Origin: Dipteris shenzhenensis
Lineage: Eukaryota; Polypodiophyta; Polypodiopsida; Gleicheniales
Assembly (NCBI GenBank): GCA_047967505.1
Contig: CM106541.1
Strand: one strand, 5' to 3'
Length of the DNA: 64,000 bases
Positions 46,366 through 57,559 of this stretch are shown one piece after another. The notes below the pieces were generated by a model. It was not told where the DNA came from. It was given only the letters and a program-made list of their open reading frames with translations, and searched no databases. Numbering within the stretch: the first letter of the stretch is position 1; each line of letters starts with the position of its first letter. Position numbers and translations under genes: made by a program.

Positions 46366-49300
46366 ATGGCGGATAGGCCGAAACTTCTTTACATCATCGT
46401 GCAAGACGAAGATTTTCATAATACAGAGACACACAGACAGCCGCCTTGCAATCTTTTCCGGTATACACGGTCCGTTTTGCAGAGTACATTGCAACTTATT
46501 GGATGCAAAGCACGACATGCGTTCAAGGTCAGTGCTGTTTATTTCATGTAGTACTATGAGGCGGAATACAGATGGCGCTTTTGTTCGCAAATTCTATATA
46601 GAAGCGGTTTTCTGATGTCTGCCATTATCTTTTGTCGTTTATCAGATCAGCAGGTGTGTTTTCGATTTTTTGAGAGAAGAAATTCCGGTTAAGGTTCTCG
46701 AAAGGAATGGATCTGCTTGCCACGAGTTCCCTAGAAAGGACTTCTCGAGGCCTCTATCTGATTCTGAGATTGACAATAACAGAGAATATACACAAGAAGA
46801 TATTAAAAGAGCTGCAGAAGAGAATGAGATTCGATTGAAAGAGATCACCAAAAAATTGTTCAGTGTTCAGAAGAAGCGACGTACCGCCATTCTCAGGAGG
46901 GAGGAATTCACGGACTTGGTCTGTGAGGCTATGTCTGGGTACCGTTATGTGGGCCCCAATCAGAGATCCGACTTTTTATTAGCTTGCAAGTAAGATCAAA
47001 AGCCGATGCGACCATTTCACGAGGGATGTTAGTTATCTAGGATTCAAATTCGAGGCCTTAATCCTTTTAGCAGAACGACGGTTGCATTATTTATTGTTAA
47101 GTTCTTTATCGCCAGGCTTTCTCACGCTTCTCTTTTGCCCCTTCGGTCGATGTTTTCATCTGAAACGAAGAGACTCATATCAGTCTAACAAACCAAGCGA
47201 ATGTTTTCTTGAGGATGGGAAACAAGAGGGGTAGAGACCTTGCCATTTGGAGTAAGATGGATAAATTGTCTTGCTGTCTTCGCTGCAAATTGTCAGTTGG
47301 TTCTTTTGCTAGTAATGAATTTGCCGATATGACCAAAGTTCAGCCTGTTTGTTGCTCCAGACTTGTGCCATTAATCACCTTGACTTCAATTAATGTGACC
47401 ATTGTAAGCTCTGCATACACTCGAGCCTGTTCTGTCTAGTCCTGTTTATCTAATTAGAACCCCTGTGATTCTCTAACTAAGGGGGTTGTACTACAGAAAA
47501 CTTAATTCACTTCTCATCCTGTGGTATTTCACGTGTTCTTTTTTCATGCTTCTGTTTTAGACTGTTTGAACTCAGTCCATTATCAGCAAGAGGAGTCCTT
47601 ACGCTCATTATTAGTGCTTAACAGACCTAGAAACTAGTTCAAGTATTTAGGGTTTCTGGTCTAACTGAGCTTGGTAGCGTTTGAAAATTAGAGGGTCCTT
47701 CCAGCCACCCTCATCTCTATGCTGCTTTGCATAACAGCATGCATGTTACAATTCCCTAAATTTTTTAGACAACAATCTCAACCAAAACCGGGAGCAGCTG
47801 ATGGAATAGAAACTCGCAAAGAGCGAAACCAGCTGCTGTCTTTGTATTTGGGAATCGAATCTTTCAGATCAGCCAACGAAGGAAAAGGGTGATCTGCTTT
47901 AGCCAGAGAATATAAGGAAGACGGTTGTAGAGGTTGATAATTCATTTTCTATTCTCGAATAGAAAATTGGTCAAATGATCTTGGATTTTGAAAGGGCTTA
48001 CTGGGTGAGGCCGTTTAGACAGCAGTCCACATCATCGAAAGAAGAAAGACAAGCACCTGATGGAGTTACGCCAGACGAGGCTTATTCGGATCAGAAGAAG
48101 AGGTTGGATTCAAAGTCCAAAGAATTTGCCTTCAAGCTCTATGATCCAGCTATGAAGAAGGTTGTGGTGAGTAGAGATGGCCTCTCGGAGGAGGAAGAGC
48201 CCGTGATAACACTCCTTAATATTCCAGAGCCCAAGTTGAAGACAAGGGCAAGTGTGTCCAAGCACCCGTCTCTCCACATACAAGGAGGTTTCATAGGATG
48301 ATGATGCTCCATTGCTCCAAGACTCTGCCCCTGCCCAAATGGCATATCCAGATGGTGCAGGAGTGACAGACATTCCCGCGTCTGTGATTAAGGTATGAGG
48401 CCTTCTCAACACATTCAAAAGGTACATGTTGGATACACGTCCTTGCTATCACTTGATGTGGAGCCTTGCACTTTTGAGGAGGCAGCTGAGCATCCAGCGT
48501 GGATGGCAGCCATGAAGCTGGAGATCGATTCCATTCAGAGGAATCAGACTTGGAACCATATTTCATGACTACCGAAAGTTTTTTGTAAAGCTGCTCCTGA
48601 AAAAACAGGCTTTCGGTAAAAAACATACGATGGTGCTTCCCCTCAATGATTCAGCTCATACATGTCATCATATTCTCATATTCTCCTTCATGTACCAACC
48701 ATGTGCAGGTCATTTCCTTCTCTACCAATGAGTGCCTTCATGGAAAGCCTGGCGCATAGTCTATGCCTAAAAATACACTGATTTAGCCGCGTAGTCTGAA
48801 AATTGGCCAAGGAACATTAAAGGATACCTTTTAAATTTTGTTTTAATTAGAAAGCTCCAATCTCCAAGGTGTATCTAAGGTCCACTAATCGTGGTGCTTT
48901 TCGTTGACCTCCATTCACCAACATGGAAATATTAAATGTGCTTACAAATCTACCATTCTATCGATAGGCAAAATTCGCTTCAGACCAACACTGTCTTTGA
49001 CACTGTGATGTAGCTTATGCATAATTTTTACTCTACACATGCATGCATGCACAGAGATATATGTTTAAAATTATTGTTTGAAGTATATAAATTTTAGTGG
49101 GAGTTTGAAATTGGTCCAATATTGAACTTCAATAATTGTTTGTAGATAGCTTGACGTTGAAGTTGTGTCCTAATTTTCAGAATCCGAGAAAAGAAAGCAT
49201 CGATGACAATCTTGTTATGTGGGACGAGCGGATGTGGCAAGTCAACCTTGTCAACTTTGCTGGTATATTCAATTGGTGTTTTGTTGCAAGCTAAAGTGTT

Positions 49301-52075
49301 TTATAATGCTTCTTACGGTAGAGTGTTTCCCATCTCCCACTACTACACCAAGTACCACTGTCAGGGTCATTGAAAGATTAAAAACGTCTCTTAATTATGG
49401 AGGGATCTAGGATAGTGGGTGAGGTTTCTTCTCCAATCATTGAGAAGAGATAAAACTGGAAGGAAGTCCCAATCTTAGTTGCTGCTCTAGGTTATTTTTC
49501 ACTTAAAACAGCGATTTTTCAAAACGTGATTTGATTTCTGATTTATAGAATTGTTGGTTTGCTTCTTTTTCCGCGCTTATTGTTGACATAGGGTGATCCT
49601 ACACGCTTGTGTGTAGGCAAGTAGGCTGGGCATCACGACTGTTGTTTCGACTGACTCAATCAGACATATGATGAGGAGTTTTGTTGATGAGAGGGAGAAC
49701 CCATTACTATGGGCTTCAACATACCATGCTGGGGAGCATCTGGATCCAGTGGCAGTTGCTGAGGCGAAGGCAAAGAAAAAAGAAAAGAAGGTAGAAAGAA
49801 ATTTGATGGATTCTCGAACTGGGAATTCGGAGGCTTCAAAATTGGCTGGACAAGAGAACAAATTTATTGGACCTCTAGGAGAACATTCTTTCAGCGAGGG
49901 GGGTGTAAAAGGGAAGTCTTACTTGCCAAATCAAGGGAATGCCACTGGTAACTTGGCAGAGGTAGTGGTTAGTTCAAAAACAATGGCAGTGCAGGGTTAC
50001 AAGGCTCAGAGTGAGATGGTGATTGATAGTCTAGACAGATTAATTACTTCATGGGAGCAGAAATGTGAGTCTGTAATTGTTGAAGGCGTACATTTGAGCC
50101 TGAATTTCGTGGTATGTCTCACTTGTTTCTTGATGTCACACTATTTAGGTTGTCAAGTACTGTAAGGCTGAATAATTGTGATTTCAATCAACTTCTTGTG
50201 ATCTGACTATGCATCACATTAATTTTTTTGCAGATGGGACTTATGAAGAAGCATCCTTCAATAATCCCTTTTATGGTATACATTGCAAACGAAGAAAAAC
50301 ATTTAGAGAGATTTGCAGTTCGTGCTAAATACATGACACTTGATCCTGCAAAGAACAAGTATGTCAAATATATTCGCAACATTAGGGCTATTCAAGACTA
50401 TCTGTGCAAGAGGGCGGATAAGCACCTTATTCCCAAGGTAAACAACACAAATATGGACAAAAGTGTAGCTTCCATACATGCAACCATTTTTGGTTGCTTG
50501 CGTAGGAGAGAGGGAGGAGAGTTATTTTATGACGAGACCACCAACACCGTCAAGGTGGTTGATGAGGAGTATCGAAACCAGTGTGCTGCAAATTCAATAG
50601 GTTCTAAGGGAATGCTCCAAGTCATACGCAGAAGAGGATCTTCTCGCCAGTTGATGGCCCTAGTGAATACTGATGGTTCCGTTGCTAAAGAATGGCCTTT
50701 TGAGACTGCTGACTCTTCTAAGAGGCCATCTTTGAGCAGTTACAGTAACATGGGAGACTCCAGTTCCCCGTACACAGCTGTTAATCTGCAATTTGGTAAT
50801 TTTGGCCTTAGTGCTTGGCCCAATGATATAGCGGGGACGAGTCATAATGGTAGCATAGATGGCCAAAGCTCAAGGGGGGATGTGACGGACTACAATGGCA
50901 GTCACCGGAGTAGTCGGTATGGGTCATCTTGTTCAAGCTCACCTCGGCACGTCGAAGGAACTGAGAAAGAGGTGTGTTTCTGCATAACCTTTGTGTTGTT
51001 ATAATCACATATTCAATGGTTCCAGAATTTGTTCCCCTTGGTATATTGCATGACTACAGTTCTTGTAGGTGGGCTTGCTTGTCTGAGTTTCATTCTTACA
51101 GAGAATATGTAAAGGCATTTTAACATTCTCGGAAGCCATAAAATCAGGACTGCTCTTAGATGAATTGTGATGAGGGTCCAATTTATCAGCACTGCTGATA
51201 CTTTTGTGTTGGAGGTTCAAGTGTGTAAATAGCGCCCAAGATCTAAGTAAGCTCATAATACTAACAGTGGGCTATGGGATATATTAATGAGGGCGTTCAA
51301 ATTTATTTTCGTAAATTGCAATAATTAGCTGTATTGGGTTCATCAATGGTGATTGAGAGACTGTTATATGTTAGCACTTGCTTACTGAGACTTGTGGTAG
51401 TATGAGATTGTTGAATTCTTCCAATTGTTTTGTTTTATGCCAAACTAGTTAATTTTATGTATCTGTTGAGGCTCTTTGCAGCTTGTGAATGAAAGTAGAG
51501 TGTCTGGAAGTGATGAAGAGCAAGAAGAGGAAGCTGTTGAGGCTGATAGCGAGGAAGAGTCGAGTAGTCGGAGGGAGCAACTTGAAGAAGAGGTATCCGT
51601 TTGGCTTTCATTTTGTTCGGAAATGATTTGCTGCTGCAATGATGATATTTTTTTGAACATTTGGATGTAATGTCATCTGCAGCTAGAGGGTTCTGTTGAT
51701 GATCAAAGCATTAGATCAGATGAGGAAGATGACGATGATGTTGTGGCTGCTGATCAAGCGGACCATCTAGAAGAAGAAGAGAGATTAGACACATTAGAAT
51801 GCCATGGTAGGAGCAGTTACAGAGTTTCTGCTGACGATGGATGGAAGCCACATAAACTATACCGTCAAGAGACAGGTTTTACTAATGGTGGTGGACCCTT
51901 GAAGGATATTTTAGGGGTGCCCAAAAGCAATATATTGAGTGCCCATCCTCCCTTAAGCAGCAAGGAAACGCAAGGGAAGTATCTACATTGTAGATCAAAA
52001 AGTCTTCCCTTTTTTGGAAACGACGGCTCATTTTTAGCCAGTTCTTCCATTGTAGGAAATGCAAGAAGAGTTTAG
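46366..52075 (+). CDS. LPA1: P-loop NTPase LPA1 homolog (2-phosphoglycerate kinase-like), 7 exons
   Basis: Exons: 46366-46527, 46646-46989, 49181-49262, 49617-50111, 50234-50971, 51482-51592, 51683-52075. All introns are GT-AG and join in phase to 774 residues ending at TAG. The start ATG gives [16 protein letters not shown], the usual family N-terminus; an upstream in-frame ATG at 46303 would add 21 residues. Residues 1-60 hold the conserved [20 protein letters not shown]. The Walker A loop is GTSGCGKST at 183-191 (exon 3), followed in exon 4 by [16 protein letters not shown] and [11 protein letters not shown], and in exon 5 by [20 protein letters not shown]. Residues from about 608 on are acidic and Ser-rich, as in relatives. 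Plant LPA1 proteins affect seed phytate; the 2-phosphoglycerate-kinase activity is inferred from homology with archaeal enzymes. Length fits the family (about 700-780). No frame damage is seen, so it is probably functional. Confidence 0.94.
48040..48570 (+). pseudogene. Ty1/copia fragment inside intron 2 of the LPA1-like gene
   Basis: The plus-strand reading has [19 protein letters not shown] (about 48120-48180), matching the end of Copia integrase (YKLYxPxxKKVhhSRDV). Farther on, [20 protein letters not shown] (about 48462-48520) is the start of the reverse transcriptase. The distance and frames show internal deletions. It lies in the 2191-bp second intron in the same orientation as the gene and explains part of its length. 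No LTRs were seen. Confidence 0.82.
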
Positions 52076-53295
52076 CACCTCCATTTCCTTTTCTAATCTC
52101 TAACCCACTGGAAATGAACCTTCATGCCCCTCCCTCTTAACCTTGTTGTCTTGCTGTTCATGTGAGTGAATGCCTCCGCATACACAGGGAGAGTATCAGC
52201 ATTTGAGTTGATTCTGTTGTGTACATCAGTGCCTCGATCATCAATGTTGAGAGGCATCATAATTGGAATTGTATCCAGTCTTCAATGGCATCTTCATAGA
52301 GTGGAAGCGCGCGCCCTAGCCCCTCCCCCCCTCTTCTTTCTCTCTCTCTCTACACTTACGACCATCACTTTCTGGAAAAAGAGCATGAAGAGGAGGCCCT
52401 TGGCAAAGATTAGATTTGCATGCAAACATATCGGACAACTATTGACTGACAGGGGGAGAGAACTTGATCCAATTTATAGAAAGAATCTCAATCTAACAAC
52501 TGACAGCTGTCACTTTACTTTTTTGAAATAAGCACTAAGAGCAAGACCAACCACAAAAGACTTTGATGTTTCAAGCCTGTATTTAAGAAGGATCCGTACA
52601 TTTTATTCACACAGCTTCCACTGCCAGGCACCTCTTCTAAACACTTAAACCCACCAACTTCTACACGTATCCTGCGTCTGCCTTAACCAACATGTATTGC
52701 CCTCTTGGATTGCCTACAAGTCATGTGCCAATACATCATCTATCAAATCAAACCACATAATCAAGATTGCTTTTCGGCTACCTTCCATCAATAGTTCTCA
52801 AACGAAAGTTATTGATTCCCTCACTGTAACTCAATCTTTTGCCACTTTAGGAGAGGAGCTAAATCAGGCCAGCCATCGTCTTACATAAATTTCATTGCAT
52901 ACAAATATAGTAAACATTGCACAAGAAGCACTCCTGTCCCCAACTAATAGTCTCACATGTAACAAATTGCAGGTATGTAGAGGGAGAGGCCTGTAGGAGA
53001 GCAACTAGAGAATCACTTAAAACACAATTCTTGCAAAACATGGCTTGAGAGTTATGTTTGATTAATCCCATGTACCATTGGGACAATGCCTTAAGTTTCT
53101 ACTATGTCACAACAGTTAACTCTTCAAGCTCAGCTTCATTCTGACTAAAATATCCATCAGCCAACTCTTTCATACTTTGCCTACAATCTATAACTTGAGT
53201 AGAAAACATTGTTGCTCTTGCGTTCCTTAATGACAATGCACACATATCTTTAATCAATCTTAAATTTCTAAAACAATAAACAAGATTGGAAGCGC
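52076..53295. other. 3' UTR and downstream flank
   Basis: The stretch following the TAG at 52075 should include the 3' UTR; plausible but unproven AATAA-type signals exist. A CT run lies at about 52337-52353. Short frames (52166-52531 plus, 53102-53320 minus) have no motif. Confidence 0.4.
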
Positions 53296-53376
53296 AAAAG
53301 GGTTTTAACCTATTGTACAAGAAACAAACCAGCCCGTAAGGGTTTTAACCTATTGTCCCAGAAACAAACCATCAAG
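53296..53376. repeat. 40-bp tandem duplication
   Basis: AAGGGTTTTAACCTATTGT and AGAAACAAACCA occur at about 53298 and again at 53338. Confidence 0.88.
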
Positions 53377-53546
53377 TCCTAGTCTACTTGAAAACAGATG
53401 CAATTGGAAAAACTTAAAAGCATTTGTGTTGCAATGTATTGTAGTCTATTGTCTCTCCACCATATTCTTTTTTGCATTTCATAGTTGAACTTCTTTATCA
53501 ACATATATGCTAACCTTCCTTAGGCCTAAGGAAGAAATTGCGTACA

Positions 53547-53640
53547 CAATGAATGAAATTTCCTCAACACTTACTATTTATGATTGAGCATACATTGAAT
53601 GAAATTCCCTCACTACTTGCTATATATGATTGAGCATGTG
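53547..53640. repeat. Diverged repeat of about 47 bp, two copies
   Basis: TGAATGAAAT, CCTCA and TATGATTGAGCAT recur at about 53551 and 53597 with several substitutions. Confidence 0.7.
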
Positions 53641-53828
53641 TCTAATACTAACTGTAGATGCATGATCTATTATGAGACACTACAACTTTAGCCTAATGCA
53701 TGCACTTGTTTCATCAAAGTTTTTGGAAGTTGCATTTTTTTTTGGGGGTCTTGCTACCCCCTTTATTTGTTTTATTGGTACATGAATCCTCCACTTAACT
53801 ACAGTAAAAAAAACATCCTAGTCATATA

Positions 53829-54033
53829 TTCTTGAATCTTGTACAAAATGTTCTACATATACATGTTGAGAGTTCACAAGATGAGCACATTGATCACTTG
53901 ATTTTTTTAGAATCCATTGCTTTCTCCATTCTTGAATCCTGGAAAAAATGTTTTACATATAGATGTTGAGAGTTCACAAGATGCTCACATCAATCACTTG
54001 ATTTATTTAGAATCCATTGCTTCCACCATTGTC
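53829..54033. repeat. Tandem duplication, about 103 bp
   Basis: The phrases ATTCTTGAATC, ATGTTGAGAGTTCACAAGAT, ATCACTTGATTT and TTAGAATCCATTGCTT occur in the same order in both copies (starts about 53828 and 53931). Confidence 0.88.
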
Positions 54034-54838
54034 TATTGTCTATCATTACCCCTTTGACATGGAAGATGTTGAGGGTGGTACCAGCTTGCTAAGCAAAGTG
54101 CCAATCGAGCTGCTAGGTGGGATAACAATCAAACAACCATACTTGCTTGATGTTGTTTGGCTCTTTTCTCATTCCCAAGAATTGCATGTGGATGGATTTC
54201 AAACAATGGGTACTAGTGTAGGAATTTATGATCACCAATAATGCCACTCTAGTCACATTCATCTTTGCTCCCATCACTTCCCCTCCTCTTGCTTCTCTGG
54301 CCAAGTATTCATCTCCATCCTCATGTTCAACAAGCACACGAGTTAGAGGTAGTAGGGGAGGGTGGTAGAAGTTTGGGATTCGGCTTGACTACCTTTTGTG
54401 GCACTCGTTGTACCAGGGTAGAGCATCTCCTCCATGGCTAGTAGCTTGGGAGATCATTACAGAGGCAAATGGACCCGAGACTTGGTGTCTCCCTTGCTCA
54501 AAATTGCACAGGAATATTTTCCTATCATTTGGATCTAAGCACGTGAGTAATTTGCAAGCCTCCTCCGTACTACTACTCGAGGTAGTAGTATAAGAGGGTC
54601 TCTTTTTAACCCCTTCACTCGATCCTCTACTTGCCAACCTTCATAGAATCAAAGCAACCATTACATTTAAATTTTAGAATGCAAGCTCCCATAAAAAGTG
54701 TTGTGACATTTAGCCTCCTCTCTACCTCTTGGAGAAACCCCATTACAATTGTTCTTCTTCTACCTCTTGATTCTTCACCCCTCATGAGTCAAAAGAAGTG
54801 TAGTTGAGACTAGGTCCTTCCATCAATAGATATCACTA
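54034..54838. other. Unassigned, two weak ORFs
   Basis: The minus strand has frames at 54389-54637 (82 codons, Ser/Thr-rich N-terminus, then LTCLDPNDRKIFLCNFEQG) and 54113-54337. Both read in the same direction and could be one broken protein. I do not recognise it; the Cys-containing first part vaguely resembles the start of a plant zinc-finger transposase, but that is not enough for a call. Confidence 0.3.
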
Positions 54839-54840
54839 AT

Positions 54841-55519
54841 GAAGGGAATGGGGAAGGGGAAGGGAAAATGGAAGGGGAAGGTAAAAGGAAACATGCATTC
54901 TATTTTAAAGAAGGGCCAGGGGAAGGGGAAATTGAAGGGGGAGGGAAAAGGAAACATGCATTCTAGTTTAAACAAGGGGAAGGGGAAGGGAAAATGGCAG
55001 GAAAGGTAAAAGGAAACATGCATTCTATTTTAAAGAAGGGAAAGGGGAAGGGGAAATTGAAGGGGGAGGGAAAAGGAAACATGCATTCTAGTTTAAACAA
55101 GGGGAAGGGGAAGGGGAAGGGAAAATGGCAGGGAAAGGGAAAAGGAAAGGGTTAGGGGAATGGGAGGGAAAGGGAAAGGGAGAAGAATAAGGGAAGGGGA
55201 AGGGAAAAGGAATCATGCATTCTATTTTAAACAAGGGGAAGGGGAAGGGAAAATGGAAGGGAGGAAATTAAGGGGAAGGGAAAAGGAAAGGGACACGGAG
55301 AAGGGAAAGGGGAAGGGAAAAGGGAAGGGGAAGGGACAGGGAAAAGAAAAAAGGGAAAAGGGGAAGAGAAGGAAAAGGGACAAAGAAAAGGGGAAAATAG
55401 AAGGGAGAAGTGAAAAGGGAAAGGGAAGAGACAAGTGAAAAGGGAGAAGGGAATAGAAAAGGGAAGGGGAAGTGGAAGAGAAAGGGAAAGGAAATGGGAA
55501 AATTAAAAGAAAAAATGGA
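54841..55519. repeat. Polypurine satellite with ~63-bp units
   Basis: Nearly 680 bp of A/G on the plus strand, built from GGGGAAGGGGAAGGG-like text. The non-purine marker CATGCATTCT recurs at about 54892, 54955, 55018, 55080 and 55214. Units alternate between TATTTTAAAGAAGGG and TAGTTTAAACAAGGG, giving a dimeric period of about 125 bp in the left half. The right half is simple GGGAAA-type repeat. Confidence 0.92.
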
Positions 55520-55880
55520 GTAGAGAACCAAAATCAACATACCTAGAAAACAAGTTCATTTTTGGAGCTAGGTATGTGTCTTCTCATGCCAATCGATGTT
55601 TCTCCAGCCCAAGAAGAGAGGGAGAGGTGGTGGCAAGTGCTTGAGGTTCACTCCAAGCTTGAGAGAGATCAATGAAAGTGAGACAATTCAGATTTTGGGT
55701 TCTAGCCCCAATAACGTCAATATTAGCATCGCTATTCACATCAACAAAAATGTTGAAATCAGTAGGTGCATTAATTTTCTCAATTTTTAATTGATCTCAA
55801 AATTTTAATGCTTCTCTGTTCCAGTTCTTGATAGATTTTAGAATATGATATCATGTAGTGGATTGTGAAATTTTGAAACC
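55520..55880. other. Spacer between repeat arrays
   Basis: Unique-looking AT-rich sequence. A plus-strand 64-codon frame (55596-55790) has no motif. Confidence 0.4.
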
Positions 55881-56648
55881 TAGGAGGCTTGTTTTAGGGT
55901 TAGTATTCCTTTTTTTCACTGCACCTTGCATCATTGAATTTTTGAAAGGGTAAGGCTAAATCCATGGGTTCGACCCTTAATGGGACAAGACTTGGTATCT
56001 CTCTAGGTCATTAAGGCCCATGCTTTGTACAAAATAGTTATGCACGTTCACTTGTTTTATAAAAACTCTATGTGGCATACAGTGGGACGGGTCCACGACA
56101 TGAGTTTTCCATGGGTATGTAGGGCATCCATGGGTGAAACATGGCCAAAATTGACAGGCCTCTAATTCATGATGGTATAAAGATTCATGCTAGGTTTTAT
56201 TGCATTTAGAGTAGCAAGATGCCTTGTTTTATGGTCCGTATCCCTTTTTTTATGACACCTTGCATCACTGAATTTTCAATAGGGTAAGGCTAAATTCATG
56301 ACTTCGTGACACATAATAGGAAAAGACTTGGTATGTCTCTAGATCACTGAGAGACCCAAATTTTTACCAATTCTTGTCTACAAAATGGTTTTGCACATCC
56401 ACTTCTTTTAGGAAAAACCCGTGTGGCATGCAATTGGACACTACAGGTTCGCGATGTTAGTTTTATATGCGCATGTTGGGCATTCATGGTTGAAACAAGA
56501 CAAAAATTGGTCCTCTAATTCATGATGATACAAATATTCTTGCTAGGTGTTATTGCATTTTGAGTGGCAAAATGCCTTATTTTAGGGTTCGCATCCCGTT
56601 TTTCATCACACCTTGCATCATCGAATTTTCAATAAGGTAAGGCTTCTA
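55881..56648. repeat. Tandem repeat of about 340 bp, 2.2 copies
   Basis: The phrase CACCTTGCATCA followed by GAATTTT and GTAAGGCT occurs near 55922, 56261 and 56609. The first two units also share GACTTGGTAT, CTCTAG, TGTGGCAT, GTTTTATTGCATTT-like text and other phrases. Unit length is 335-350 bp; the third is truncated where the hairpin array begins. Confidence 0.85.
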
Positions 56649-56649
56649 C

Positions 56650-57400
56650 CCATGCAAATGGTACCTGATGGGCATCATACTTTGCACAATCCTTAAGCTA
56701 GGTGAGTTTAAGGCCATACAAAGTATCATACCCATCGAGTACCATTTGCATGGTTTGGAAAGAATATTCCCTTGTTTTTCACCATGCATTATCCATGAGC
56801 ATAGGAAAAAAAATACCTTAGTGGTATTCTAGCCATGCAAATGGTACTCAATGGGCATGATACTTTGTACAATCCTTAAAATAGGTGATTTTAAGGCTCA
56901 TGAAAAGTATCATGCCCATCGAATACCATTTTCATGGTGAAGAAAGAATATTTCCTTGTTTTTCACCATGCATCATGTATAAGCATAGGAAAACATGCCT
57001 CAGTGGTCTTCTAGCCATGCTAATGGTACTCGATGGACATGATACTTTGCATAGGTAAGTTTAAAGCCTATGCAAAAGTAGCATGTCCACTAAAAATAGG
57101 TAAGTTTAAAGCCTATGCAAAAGTAGCATTTCCTTGTTGTTCACCATGCATCATGCATGAGCATAAGGAAACATGCCTCAGTGGTCTTCTAGCCATGTAA
57201 ATAGTACCCAATGGGAATGATACTTGCACAGGTCTTAAAATAAGTGATTTTAAGGCCCACACAAAGTATCATTCCCATCGAGTACCATTTGGATGGTGAA
57301 AATGGAATACTTGTTTTTTATCATTCATTGCCTCGGTGGTCTTCTAGCCGTGCAAATGGTATCCGATGGGCATGATAATTTGCACAGGCCAGGAAAAATA
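56650..57400. repeat. Tandem array of ~105-bp hairpins, period about 180 bp
   Basis: Each unit begins CCATGCAAATGGTAC and GATGGGCATGATACTTTGC and, about 50 bp later, carries the reverse complement (AAAGTATCAT, CCCATCGAGTACCATTT, GCATGG). Units start at 56650, 56833, 57015, 57193 and 57348. Units 1, 2 and 4 have both arms (56650-56753, 56833-56937, 57193-57297). Unit 3 lost its right arm and has a 50-bp internal duplication; unit 5 is truncated. A spacer with TTTTTCACCATGCAT separates units. Confidence 0.9.
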
Positions 57401-57559
57401 AGGAGAATATGCAACATGTCAATCACACATAAAGGGAATGGTCACTTCTAGCCTTTACCTATGTACAAGTTCTATTTAGGCTAGTTTGTGAGTCAATTCA
57501 CTCGATTCTTGTATTTGACTTTTTCGAGTCATTCACTGAATTCTTTTCATGCAGAGAGA

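Noticed and set aside
48110-48626. Minus-strand frames of about 110 codons in intron 2
   Set aside because: Antisense shadows of the Copia fragment on the plus strand; no motifs.
55160-55540. Lys/Gly/Arg-rich plus-strand and Phe/Pro-rich minus-strand frames
   Set aside because: They are translations of the polypurine satellite in both directions, not proteins.
56650-57400. CRISPR-like array of repeats and spacers
   Set aside because: Repeat units are about 105-bp hairpins with a 180-bp period and similar spacers in a plant genome; no cas genes. It is a satellite or transposon subterminal array.
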